From Atherix ibis (lineage: Eukaryota > Arthropoda > Insecta > Diptera > Athericidae), in NCBI GenBank assembly GCA_958298945.1, contig OY282609.1, positions 31,407,212 to 31,471,211 on the forward strand: 64,000 nucleotides of DNA, given 5' to 3'. Under the pieces are notes generated by a model. That model was not told the origin of the DNA and ran no database searches. It worked only from the letters and a program-made list of their open reading frames with translations. Positions 21,701 to 32,896 of this stretch are shown here, in pieces; positions within the stretch are counted from its first letter, which is position 1; each line of letters starts with the position of its first letter. The position numbers were made by a program, and so were the translations under genes.

Positions 21701-23400
21701 CCTGTTTTTTTCTCTATCAATAACACCACTCTTAAAAATGTTGTTCTTTTGCGTTTACACGATGTCAGATGAAAATCTCGAAAGCGTTATTAGAGCAATC
21801 ACAAAATGCGCAGCTTACTTCAATGTACCTGTAGTTGTTCATTTGCAATATGATTGCGATATTTGACGGTGGAGAAGAGCAGCTGTTCTTATTCTTCTAG
21901 TAGAGCGCATTGCACATGTATACAGGGCTGGGGTGTTGGTTATTCATGAGTATGCGCGAGGGTGCGAGTGTGTAAATATCGAACTAATGATAGAAGCACC
22001 GTCGGAAATGTGTGTTCAGATACCGTTCGAATAAACCACCCCCCCCCCCCCCACCCCTCACACATATTTGTGTGGGTGAAGACTGTTCAGTTCGATCTGA
22101 GCTTAAAGGCGAAACACATTATGGATAGGAGACAATTCCGACTGAATCACACGAATTTCGTTGAAATTAACCAATTAAATACAATTGCAATAATAAAAAT
22201 TGACTGAATTCACTTAACTCTTATCTCTGTTTAGAATTCAATTTAAATTGTCAAACAACAATCCTGCCACATAGCAAAGCACCGGAAGGAAAAGCATGGC
22301 AGTACTTGGGACTACAACTGGAAAATTTAAACAAAATTCAGTTCAGCGAGTCTTGTGCATTCTAATAAGACTGCGAAAGTTTTCAAATTTTTACTGCCCG
22401 TTTGGATGCATTTTTTTTTTTAGTTTCTGTCGGAATTGTGTTTCTACCATAAGCAGCGTGCGTATGCACAATGTGAATGTGTTTTTTTTTTCGCTGTTCG
22501 GGAGGGGGTTTGAGATGTAAGTTGGAAGCTTTTCAACGTTAGAGGAGTTCAAGTAGAACTCCTTGTACATTTTGCCCCTTCATTCATTAGTGTGTGCGTG
22601 TGTGTGTACGTCCATGCATATGCATGTTTAATGTTGGTTGGTGTGTGGTTTTATACGGATGCGTTTATATAGTTGGTTATGTGCATTTAACATATATGCG
22701 GTAGTGTGTTGTGAGTAGTTTTGTTGGAAATTAATTTTCTTTGTTCTTCGAATAAGGTTTAACACGTATTACTAGAGCTTAGATTACACAGTCCGTCTAC
22801 TCGCGCAAATGATTCGCTGCCATCGTTTTACTCTACGAACAAATCGCTGAAATATTAAACTGATCGTACATTTGCACGATTTTATTATATTGATCGTGCA
22901 ATTGCACGCTCTTTCCGCGTAGACGTGTAATTTTTGATTGTGTGAAGCATGGATAAAATGAAATTGAGCGAACCTATACATGATTTATTCGTGTGCGCTC
23001 GTACATATATTACATATGTATATGTTGTCATTCATGTTGCTCGTTGTGAACTCATCATTTGCGTGTCTGTTATTTTGGTATTTCTAATATTTAGTGTGCG
23101 TATACATATTCAATTTTTATTTATTTATATTTATTTTTTATTTTTGTAACATAAATCTCTTGAGCTGAAGGAATTATGAATAACGTTATAGGCAATCGTG
23201 CGTGTGAAAAGTATTAGAAAAGCTAAGGAGAGATATTCCAATGATTTGGGAAAACTGAATAAGGCATAGCATTCCACATTTGGATTGAATGGCTTAAAAA
23301 AGAATTTCAGTATGTCCGAAAAGGGGATTATTCAAGCTAAACTGATATGCATTTGTGGCAAAACGGTTATTGATAAAATAAGGAAATAAAGGAGATATTC
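21701..23400. other. Intergenic stretch upstream of MED18
   Basis: No convincing gene. It holds the 14-base C run at 22,039-22,052, a short GT-rich stretch near 22,590-22,610, and small open frames (21,962-22,207, 22,296-22,520, 22,949-23,149, all plus) of low-complexity composition. The MED18 promoter should lie in the first few hundred bases. Confidence 0.4.
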
Positions 23401-23404
23401 CGTC

Positions 23405-23700
23405 GGTTTTCTAATGACTCCCTAATATTTATGCTTTCTATTAATTTCATCGCTTGCCTTGTATATGTTGGCTAGATCAGATGGAGTGAAAGATTTCTTG
23501 CATCGCTTAAGAAAACCTAAACATTTTGCAGCTTTTTTGTTCATATTAAATATGTGGTCATTCCAACGGAAGTTATCATTAACACACATACCAAAATGGA
23601 AAGTTTTTCGGTTTCAGTGATGCAAGTGCCATTCATGGATAATGGCTGGATATTTCGGTTCTTCGAGCCCCATAATACCATAATATGCTGTCTGTATCGG
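23405..23700 (-). mobile_element. CR1/Jockey-like LINE fragment
   Basis: The minus strand, over two frames, shows the block that follows the RT core in such LINEs (WNDHIFNMNKKAAKCLGFL, then KSFTPSDLANIYKA). Stops interrupt it; the rest of the element is absent. Confidence 0.55.
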
Positions 23701-23764
23701 AATTTAATTAATTTAACATGAAAAAAAACACCCGACCACGATCACCAACAGAGTCCCTCTGGTG

Positions 23765-23935
23765 ACTGGGTGGCCCTACTTTGCCTGGGTGTTCCTGTTC
23801 CGCGTGGGTGCTCCTGTTCTGCCTGGGTACTCCTGGTTTGCCTGGGTGCCCCTGCTCTGCCTGTGTGCCCTGTTTTGCTTGGGTGCCCCTGCTTTGCCTT
23901 GGTACCCCTGCTTTGCCTGGGTGCCCCTACTCTTC
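23765..23935 (+). repeat. 19-bp GC-rich minisatellite
   Basis: About nine units of a 19-bp motif related to tgcctgggtgcccctgctt stand out by base composition from the AT-rich surroundings. Because 19 is not a multiple of 3, three plus-strand frames each read a similar Trp/Pro/Leu/Cys-rich peptide; I treat these as artefacts. It abuts an R1-like RT fragment and probably arose within it. Confidence 0.8.
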
Positions 23936-24810
23936 GGCATCAAGCTCACCAGCACCATCATTGTCTACAGCAGCCTTCATTGCCGCAGCATCCTTCTCAC
24001 CAACATATAGTAGGTGCTCCTGAAATCGGACTGAAGCGACAGGCTCATTACAGATCTGTTCTACTTTTTCCACGCATTTGTCCACAGTAACATAGTCAGC
24101 AAATACAATGATTCTCACCCCCTCTGGGATATGGAGCCTGAGAATACCATCATACATCACATTCCACAACAGACGGTCTAGAACCGAACCTTCAGGGACC
24201 CCCTGTATGATCTGTATGATCTATATGATCTCTTCCTACAGCTCGTTGTGTACTTAGGCAGTATTATATTATCCTGATAATGTACTCCGGAACACCCATT
24301 TAACCCAGGGCGTCAAGAAGAAAGATCCCATCTCGCCGAGTTGAAGGTGTTCTTCACATCAAGAGTTATATATAATTGTGCAGTACTTTATGGCCCATTT
24401 TTTCCACCTTTTGCCCTCGATAGCTTTACAAGCTGTGCCAACGATTAAATTAATAGCATCTAAGGTAAAGCGAGCCCTCCTGAAGCAAAATTAAACTGCA
24501 GATAATTCCCTCTGCCCTTCGGTGAATTCCAGAGTGCATTCGAGGATTTTACCAGCGGTGTGCATAAGACAAATTGGGCGTTATGACGAAAGCTCCCTAA
24601 GTGGCCCTTTTAAAATTGGTAGTAGCACCAGAAGTTGGCTGTTCCAAAGTTGTGGAAAAATTCCCTCATTAAGACAGGTATTAAACATGTTGAGTTTGGG
24701 TTTGAGCTTGAGTTTAGTGTCGCTGAGTGAATCAGTCAGTGTAGATGGCCGTTTCGATATTGTTTCCTTTCTCGATGCAGTATCTGATTTTGTAACAATA
24801 ATCACTGTAA
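23927..24810 (-). mobile_element. R1-like LINE reverse-transcriptase fragment
   Basis: On the minus strand, from 24,805 down: CLNEGIFPQLWNSQLLVLLP, RPICLMHTAGKILE, a FCFRRARFTLDAIN block, GVPEGSVLDRLLWNVMYDG and VFADYVTVD. These are the ordered RT motifs of R1-type LINEs. The catalytic FADD has become FADY and there are several stops, so it is inactive. Confidence 0.75.
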
Positions 24811-26884
24811 CTCTAAGATATTTATTAAGAGTTCGTAAAAGAGTTTATAAAAGATTTTCCGAAATAAATTTAAGAGGAACTGAACACAAAAACAATTCGA
24901 TCCGCACTGATTGACAATCCAAACGAGGCTACAAATAATTTGAATCATCAAATCTTAATAGATTTGATTGCAAAATTGTCTTAAGGTCTTAAAAAGTTCT
25001 AAAAAATCATATCTTAAAGATATAAATTTCAGTTAATAATTCATTAAATATTGTGAACGTTTTAAATTGTTAAAATTATTTTTCTCTCTCTTATTTTAGT
25101 GCTATCAAAATCTTCCATCTGTTGTGTATATATTCACAAAAATAAATAAAAGTCTTTCAGTATTCATAAACTAAAAATGAAATAAACCGAATAAAGTATT
25201 GTTAATTTTTTAGTATACGTTTTCTGGTTTGGGGTGTAATAAACTTGAGAGAACGATGGTATCAAAATGTACTCCAAACAATAACAAAATATGGAAATAT
25301 CTTAAAAGGAGATGTGAATTTTCATGCTCGTATACGAGAAGGGAAGTTGGTATTACAAGATATTACGCAACTAAGAGGAAACCAATAAATACTAAAAGGT
25401 AGAATATGGTCTGCACAAAATATTTTCATTCCAAAATTAGGTATCATTTATCGTCCTTTTTTATAAGGAACGATTTTACAAGGTTCTTTCTACAATGGGA
25501 AGCATATTCTAAAATCCACAACAAACAAATCCGAGCATATTTTAAATCCGAACGTGAACGTACGCATTCACTAACTTACGGTCGTCGCATCTTTTTTGAT
25601 AAAAAAAATATATATTCAAAAGCAATTATTTTCGTAAATCAAGAAAACGCACTCCAAAATAACTTTAAACAGTGTTCAGTTATTTGTTGTGTACTAAATT
25701 AACCGTAAAATAAAGCCTCAGACAGATTGACTACTGACTCAGTATCTTTCCTGTTTTCATATGGAAAAATTCTGAACTAAATCAAAATGATTACGAGTTT
25801 TATTAAAGCTTTAAATTTATTTTGTTTACGTAAGCAAAGAGGGAGCTTTTTTTTTATATTTTTACGTTCTCAAAATTATACATTCAAGATGCTAGCACGG
25901 AATATTAGGTGTATTCAAAAAGCTTTTTTATTGTATATTATTTAGTGCATTTTGTATCATCGTAAACTTAGATTGAATTAAGAGGGTTTTAATCAGTTCC
26001 ATTCTGAAGTTTGGCAATTGTGAATGAGTCCCTAGAACTTTTCTTCTTTTAAATACGAAAAGCGAACAAAATTTCAAATTGTAAATAAAATTCTTAATAG
26101 GACTTTTTGAGAATAAAATAATTTCTAAAACTAGACCAGTTTTTCTTGTTAAAGCTCACAAGACTGACTATGCGTTCAATTTTCATGGAAGAGACTTTTG
26201 TGAATGGCGCCATACGACGACAAGTTTAGATTTCGATTTTTTTTACTTTTCATTTTTATTTGAAAAAACTTTCTTTTAGTTAAAAATGGAATTACTTTCA
26301 TCTTTTTTTTTGTGGTGCTGATTACCTAGAGAAAGTGAAAAGTTATGTCATTTTTTGATGGCAATAGTCTGAGTCCTTTAAAGGAAAGTAAAATTTTCTG
26401 AATAAATTTAGATTTGTTTTTGGCAAAATTTTCTTTTATGCATTGGGAATCCTTGTCTAGACCAGACGGTGCCATTCAAGTTTAAAGGTTTTGTGCTTGT
26501 TCAAAAATGTGATTATTTTATGTCTTACGATTTTGGTCATTTGAAAATATTTTCTTTATGAAAATTCTCATTTGCAAAAATACTTGATAGTGATTTTTTT
26601 CCCTTTAAACTGATTGAAAGAAGTTAAAAATCAATGAAAGTCTATCTCTAAGAGTAGATAAGGAAATCATTTAAATTCTAATTAAAATGTGATGCGGATT
26701 TGAATTTATATTTTCTCAGATTTTCACTCTAAATTGTTTGATTTTTGGTTCATCATAAATTACGATGGACCTGAAGAAAATGAAATTTTGCATAAATTGA
26801 TTAAGATAGAATTTTAAAACTTTCAAAAAGACTCTTAGATTAATTCGGATTTACTGCCAATTTGGACTTACTGTTTGATGAAAT
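24811..26884. other. AT-rich stretch, no recognised gene
   Basis: The longest open frame is 25,406-25,702 (plus, 98 codons), rich in Lys/Arg/Phe and without a known motif; coding status unresolved. I see no terminal repeats or transposase blocks. Confidence 0.4.
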
Positions 26885-27985
26885 TTTATAATGACTACAT
26901 ATTCAGTTCAAGAACGCGTTAAAATGATTGAATTTTTTTCACGTTCGCTGTTGTACTACTTGCTGGCGAGCAAGATTTCGCATGTGTTTTGGAGTCGCTC
27001 CATTTGCCTATCGTTCAATGCGGCACCCATTTTCCGATCTTTCGATCTTCCCCATGGCACGCAAACGTATGGAAATGGCTGGTTGAGCAACACCCAATGG
27101 CTTCGTGATCATTTTTTTCGATTGAGTATCGTCTTCGTCCAAAAGAGCCTGCAATCCTCAACCTTCCTAGGCCGATTTTCACGCTTCTTGTCCCACAAAT
27201 CAAAATTGCCGTCTTTGAACTGACAAAACCCATCTCGGCACATTGTTTCCGATAAAGCACTGTCACCATAGGCCTCCATAAGCATTCGAAGCGATTTGGC
27301 AGCCGATTTCTTCAAATTAAAGCAGAAAAGCAGAGCTTCCCGTTTATGATCTTTTTCTGGCATAAAACTAGACATGATTACCAAAGGAAAAATTGCTGAC
27401 AATGTGCACTGATTAATGTTGACAGATGTCACACTTATAAAAAAAAAGTATAGCGTGCCCATGGTAGCTTATTACGCTCACTCACACCATCTATGACCAA
27501 ACAGCGTATTTAAGGTTATACACCTAGTAAAACCTTCCAATGCAATTTTGGTTTAGGAATTTAATCGCACATTTTCAGAAGTGGGGGTCAGTATTTGACC
27601 TGCTTGCAATGAAGAAGCTGTGGAGGTTGTACATTACGTGAACAGAAGAATTGTAGAATTTGCTGTACAGAGAAACCAAAAGCGTTGCATCAGCGTCAAT
27701 TACACCGTCTTAGATGCACTGTTTGGAGTTATCTGCCCGTATTATTTCGATTAATATACACAAACCATCTCTGGGGCCATATACCAGACCAAAATAGAGT
27801 TTTTTTTACCAAATTTCGAAAAATGCAGATTTTGCTAAGGCATTCTAGTTCCCCTGATCTAAACACACCTTTTCGTACAGTTACTTAGAAGGGACGAGCT
27901 TACATGAAGAAAACCACAAACAATTTAGCAGCTTTACTCAAAATTATTTATGGAGAAACAGAAAATTAGTTTTACTTTGTTGACA
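26885..27985 (+). mobile_element. DDE_3-type transposon split by a mariner
   Basis: The start of a transposase (MTTYSVQERVKMIEFF) is open from 26,891. It is cut at about 26,938 by a minus-strand mariner and resumes after 27,530. Later blocks appear in order: KPKALHQRQLH with TVWSYLPVLF (27,670-27,745), a LRHSSSPDLN third-catalytic remnant (27,840), and KGRAYMKK (27,890). The middle of the gene is missing. Confidence 0.65.
26938..27527 (-). mobile_element. Truncated mariner nested in another transposon
   Basis: Its 5' terminal repeat ends at about 27,527 (complement ctaggtgtataaccttaaat), close to that of the element at 18,118. The ORF (complement of 27,109-27,390) begins SSFMPEKDHKREALLFCFN and continues through FKDGNFDLWDKKREN. 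The frame then shifts and the element stops at about 26,938 after a LARQ segment; the catalytic domain is lost. Confidence 0.75.
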
Positions 27986-27993
27986 TTTACAAA

Positions 27994-28025
27994 TACGAGG
28001 TCTGTTCAAAAAGTATCGCGTTGTT
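27994..28025 (+). mobile_element. Solo mariner terminus
   Basis: The sequence tacgaggtctgttcaaaaag plus tatcgcg matches the ends of the elements at 29.3, 31.9, 48.1 and 52.8 kb, but homology stops after about 30 bp and no partner end is near. From here to 28,350 nothing else is recognised. Confidence 0.55.
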
Positions 28026-28350
28026 GTTTGTTGGCGGCGATGATGCCGTTGTCTGCTCTTATTGACAAAGTTCGCCACAAATTATGATGGTAATCCTACC
28101 AGATCGAAATTTTCTGGAAATTATCAAAAAAATTATTGCAATATTTTCTTTAATAGCTAATTAAAAAATATCTTCAATAATTCATTTTTGATGTTCTTCC
28201 TTTATTTAAATTAAAACAAATTTTGCTCGTTTTTCGAATATTTTATTTATTTGTTAAAAATATTTATTTTGTTTACATAATTTATTGATGACATTTTCAA
28301 TGGAGTATTACAAATGAACAAAAACGATTAAATATATAAAAGTTTAACCA

Positions 28351-28899
28351 TTATTCTGATGGCTGGTATTCGTTTAATGCAGACATACGAGTACTGTGTA
28401 CAGCCTTTTCAAAATTATACATTACATCATTTATATACATTATATAAAGATCGTGATCATCGCGTTTCCTGGATGTAGTTACTCGGCCATTCCAACGCGG
28501 GAATACATTTTTTTCGAAAATTTTCTTTTTGTCAATTGCAAATAGTCCAGATTCGCCATAAAACGGTTCCAATTTCATCAAATCAGCTATAACTTGTACA
28601 TCAAACTTAAATGTTCGTACATTATTTCCAATGATGAATTTTGTAACCACATCAAATATCTTCTTATCGATATTAAAATAATGACAATTTAACGGTTGTA
28701 TTTTATATCTTGCCCAGAAAACTTTTACAATCAAATCGAAATCGAACCGATCCTTCAAGCTCACACTATTAAGCAATACGCGCGTGTTCCATTCAGAAAT
28801 CGATATAAAATAACACTTATGCGGCGACGTTATTATTTCCAATAATTTATTTTGCCTATTCAAGAAATTCATATCTATTGGATCGTTGGAAGTATCCAT
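28351..28899 (-). CDS. Unidentified intronless protein, 182 residues
   Basis: A single open frame starts MDTSNDPIDMNFLN at 28,899 and ends NEYQPSE before the stop. The frame is open further upstream, but only a TTG is available there. Composition is that of a folded soluble protein, with well-spaced Trp, Phe, Cys and charged residues (ISEWNTRVLLNS, KVFWARYKIQPLNCHYF, FPRWNGRVTTSRKRDD). There is no signal peptide or membrane segment. Such a long balanced frame in AT-rich DNA argues for a real gene. I do not recognise the family. Lack of introns amid TE debris would fit a retrogene or a small single-exon gene. Confidence 0.6.
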   Translation of the reverse strand: MDTSNDPIDMNFLNRQNKLLEIITSPHKCYFISISEWNTRVLLNSVSLKDRFDFDLIVKVFWARYKIQPLNCHYFNIDKKIFDVVTKFIIGNNVRTFKFDVQVIADLMKLEPFYGESGLFAIDKKKIFEKNVFPRWNGRVTTSRKRDDHDLYIMYINDVMYNFEKAVHSTRMSALNEYQPSE

Positions 28900-29271
28900 T
28901 TTCTTGTTGTAATTATTTTGCACTATTAAACTGACAAGATAACGTAATACGACAATAGCAGACAGATCTGCTCCACACAAGTTTCATATAAATGCAAATG
29001 CATGGCTAACTTAACTTCCAAATGCAATTAATAGCAACGGATCAGCACTAGAGCACCATCTGTGGGCAAGTGCAAAAAGCTTATTCATTTTTACATTTTA
29101 CAGAGAAATTCTTCAATTAAAAAATTGATCCTTTAATAGTTTCCCAATAAATACTATTGGGGAAAAAAATTATTTACTTTAAAAAGAAATAAAACAAAAT
29201 AAAATTATTAACAAAATAAGAAAAGCAAATAAAACAAAATAAAATTATTTCTTTCAATTTAACTAATGTGT

Positions 29272-30120
29272 ATGAGGTCTGTTCAAAAAGTATCGCGAAT
29301 TTTAAATTTCCGCGGGTTCGATTTTTTGTGGCGTTATGTTGGTACTCATGTCTCTCACTTATGCCGACAAGTTCGGCCATTTGGAATATTCATTAAATTT
29401 TTGACATCTGCTTTGCTTGCATGTGTTTTGGCTCGTCTTCGATTTTAGCCCATTCCAAAAAATGGATCAAAGATTCTTTATCAAATTTTGTGTGAATTGC
29501 GCGGACGCAATCCGAATGTTGACTGTGGCATATGGTGAAGCTACCTTGGACCGAAGTAACGTTTATCGGTGGTACAAAATGTTCTCAGAGGGCCGAAAAG
29601 ATGTGAACGACGAAAAGCGTTCCGGACGTCCGAGCACGTTAACAACAGACGAAAACATTGATGAAGACGATTGGCTAATCGTCGAATAACCGTTAGAGAA
29701 GTTGCTGAAGAGTTAAACATATCGATTGGCTCGTGCCATTCGATTTTTACCAATGATTTGGGCGTGAGACGGGCTTTCGGCCAAAAACAATTCGATTTTT
29801 ACTAATGACTTGGGCGAATTTTTGGTTAAAAACAACACACTATTCCCCAGATCTTACCCCCTGTGACTTTTTCTTCTTCCACAAACTAAAGAGCCCCATG
29901 AAAGGACGATACTACGATTGTGGAGATAAAGACGGCATCGAAGGAGGAGCTAAACAAGATCACAAAAAATGATTTTTTGAAGCGCTTCGAGGATTGGAAA
30001 AAACGTTGGCACAAGTGTATAATATCTGGAGGGGATTACTTTGAAGGGGACAAAATAGAAATTCATGATATAATAAATAATTTTTTTTGAAAAAACAAAA
30101 TTCGCGATACTTTTTGAACA
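29272..30120 (+). mobile_element. Deleted mariner (tgaggtctgttcaaaaagta ends)
   Basis: The left end starts at 29,273; the right end (30,093-30,120) matches it inverted but lacks the outermost bases. The frame from 29,461 (MDQRFFIKFCVNCADAIRML; VYRWYKMFSEGRKDVNDE; SGRPST) is the N-terminal HTH region. After a shift come LNISIGSCHSIFTNDLG, a deletion, then the C-terminal TASKEELNKITKNDFLKRFE region. The first and second catalytic Asp blocks are missing. Confidence 0.8.
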
Positions 30121-30895
30121 TAAAAAAAATTAGTGGGAGAATTCGTGCAATGAAATTGGAGTAATTTTTCAGCCGTTGGAGTTTCACCAGCTGAAAAAAG
30201 TTAGAAAATTCTAATGCATCGTGAGAATGCAGTTTCAAGCTTCGATGAGTGGTTTTGGAAAAGTCCTAGTACTGTTAATGGGATTGGAATATGAAGCCTT
30301 GTACTTGCACGCTTCTTTAGTTCAGTCTGGACAAGATAACAGGTTTTGTTGATAGCAATCGCAGGTCCTGCAAGAACGTGCAAAACATAACATTTTTATG
30401 TTTTTGTTGTGATGGGTTGGCCGAGTTTTGACTACAAAAAAACCGCGATATGCAAATATCTCGGAAATAGTGACAAATATTGTCTTACCGGATGTTATAT
30501 CGAAGTTAGGAAATTTAATACATTTTTGATGGTACCTTCAGGTTAGCGGGTGGAGTAAGCAAATCTTGCAGAAAACTCGAAAAATCGATTTTGCCAAAAA
30601 AAAATCAATTTAGGGTCAATTTCTTGAGTAAATCCGTCTCTGACTACATCAAGTACTTGACATGTTAAATCGGACAGGACAATATTGAAGGCTAATTGAC
30701 AGATTCTTTGTGGGAGTATCTTCAATAAATCGATAGTTTCGGTGGATGTATAGGCAATATCATTATACTGTTGACTGGGTCTGTGTCTTGCATAGTCTGG
30801 CTATGCCGCCTGTAGTGTGTTGATTCCTACAATATGTACTGTAATAAAACTATAGTCAGTCAATGTTTTCAAAAAACATGATGGATCGAATTTCC
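30121..30895. other. Unrecognised stretch
   Basis: No motif or repeat homology found. Short minus-strand frames at 30,201-30,383 and 30,543-30,725 are not convincing. Confidence 0.35.
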
Positions 30896-30899
30896 ATCT

Positions 30900-31700
30900 G
30901 CGAACCCAAGACCAAATGGATGATGCCTGGGGTTGAGAAATGGGTCACATACGACAATATTGTGTGAAAACTATCATGGTCAAAGCGCGATGAAGCGGTC
31001 CAAACGGTGGCCAAACCAGGAGGTTCTACTGTGCATTTGGTCTGCTGCTTCCATATGGCAAAACACTAAATTCGGACCTCTACTATCAACATTTGGACCG
31101 TTTGAAGCTATTGATTGAGGAGAAGGGGTCAACATTGGCCAATAGGAGAGGTGTTGTGTTCCATTAGGGCAACGCCAGGTAATATTCACTCACCAGAAAC
31201 TCCAGGAGCTGTTGTTGGGAATTTTTAATGCATCTCCCTTATAGTCCGGACCTGGCTGGTACCAAGTGATTACACCTTTTTTTTGATTGCAAAACTTCCT
31301 TAGTTTCTTAGATGGATGGTGACTGGGGATGAGAAGTGGGCCACATACGACTATATTGTGCGAAAAGGATTGTAGTCAAAGAGGGGTGAAGCGGCTCAAA
31401 CGGTGGTAAAACTAGGACTAACGACCAGGAGGTTCTACTGTGCATTTGGTGGGCTGCTTCCGTATGGCCAATCACTAAATTCAGACCTCTACTGTGATCA
31501 ATTGGATCGTTTGTAGCTATCGATTGACCAGAATTGGCCAACAGAAGAGGTGTTGTATTCCATCAAGACAACACCAGACCACACACATCTATAGCGACTC
31601 GTCAGAAAGTCCAGAAGCTTGGTTGGGAATTTTTGATGCATCCACCTTATAGTGTGGACCTGGCATTGGCAACAAGCGGCATCAAGAGCACAGACGATTC
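30900..31700 (+). repeat. Second locus of the 396-bp mariner-core tandem repeat
   Basis: Two head-to-tail copies of the catalytic core of the mauritiana-like mariner. The landmark tggg(t/c)cacatac occurs at 30,941 and 31,337, exactly 396 bp apart. The junction near 31,290-31,315 again joins the LQNFLSFLD end to the start of the TGDEKW block. Copy 2 contains RRGVVFHQDNTRPHTS (second catalytic Asp) at 31,544. No transposase N-terminus or terminal repeat is present, so only the repeat unit was carried here. Confidence 0.8.
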
Positions 31701-31926
31701 AATTGAATACGATTGCCATAAAATTATAACAATTTTTTAATATAAGAACAAATAAAGTATTTATTTTTTTAATTAAGAGGAAAAATTTGTTTTTCATTAA
31801 GAATATGTACACATATGCAAACCCTATATTTATAAACATTTATATTGTATATAAAAATGCATTTTTCTTTGGCTGTATGTTCCCTATAGACTCCTAAACA
31901 GCTCAGCGGATCATCATGGAAATTTG

Positions 31927-32146
31927 TACGAGTTCTGTTCAAAAAGTATCACGAATTTTGAATTTTCGCGGGTTACGTATATTCGATTTTCGATTTTTTT
32001 GTGGTGTTATGTTGGTACTTATATTTCTAACTTATGCCAACAAGTTCGGCCATTTTGAATGTTTAGTTAATTTTTGACAGTTGCTTTGCTTGTTTGTGTT
32101 TTGACTCGTCTTCCAAATTCGAGATACTTTTTGAACAGACATCGTA
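31927..32146 (+). mobile_element. 220-bp mariner-derived MITE
   Basis: It has the tacgag-ttctgttcaaaaag type end on the left and its inverted partner at 32,119-32,146. The interior is the first ~190 bp of the same family (5' UTR and first codons), joined directly to the last ~25 bp of the right end. Confidence 0.7.
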
Positions 32147-32896
32147 TATGAGGATTTTTGGGTACAGAGAGTATTTCTGCGCTGTCCTTTTTATTAATAT
32201 TTTTAAAAAAAGACTAATGGGAAATGGAAAAGTTACGTTAAATTGAATATACAATAAGAAATGGAAAGATTAGCTTTATTACAATTATTATTGTTACTTA
32301 TTATTGATTATTTATTATTAAAAGGTTAATTTTGAAAGTGAATTCTTATTAATCAATTTTTTTTATTCAACGTTTCTTTTCGCTCAGGCTACCGGTCAAA
32401 CGATCGCAAATTTTTTTTTAAATTAGTGGGTGTTGTCGGATTGTTCATCATCACCGAATTGGAGGCACTCACAAATTTTTAAGCCGAACAGGATTTGGGG
32501 AATGGTGTAACAGCGAAGTTTCTCCCATAACCATCGACGGTCGGCTCTACTCTTTTTCTCCTCGTTAAGCTTCTTAACATTTTTTTTTGCCTTCCCAAAT
32601 TGAATACCTTTCCCACATTTCCTGTTTCTTTCCCTCCAGCTGTAAGTTTTTTTTTTATTTAAGCAAATTTTTCTGCGGTTTTTTCTTCTCTCTCACATTT
32701 TACCTCTCCCATGGAGAAAATAACCCCTAAGTGTCCAGCCATGATTTTTTTTTGATATGGCATGTGTGATAAAGCAATAAACACATCCCCCCCCCACCAT
32801 GTTAATCTTTTCCAGATTCCAAGCAAATTTCCAAATATTGGCACTCGTCTAACAGTTACTCCGGGAGTTTTTCTTTAAAAAATAGTTGAAAATAAC
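32147..32896. other. AT-rich stretch
   Basis: No recognised gene or element. Homopolymer-rich; contains a 9-base C run near 32,789. Confidence 0.4.

Noticed and set aside
22039..22052. C homopolymer run as a possible regulatory element
   Set aside because: Isolated and without a partner motif; homopolymers are also prone to sequencing error.
23762..24090. Overlapping plus-strand frames rich in Trp, Pro, Leu and Cys, and a minus-strand collagen-like frame
   Set aside because: All are products of the 19-bp minisatellite read in successive frames, not genes.
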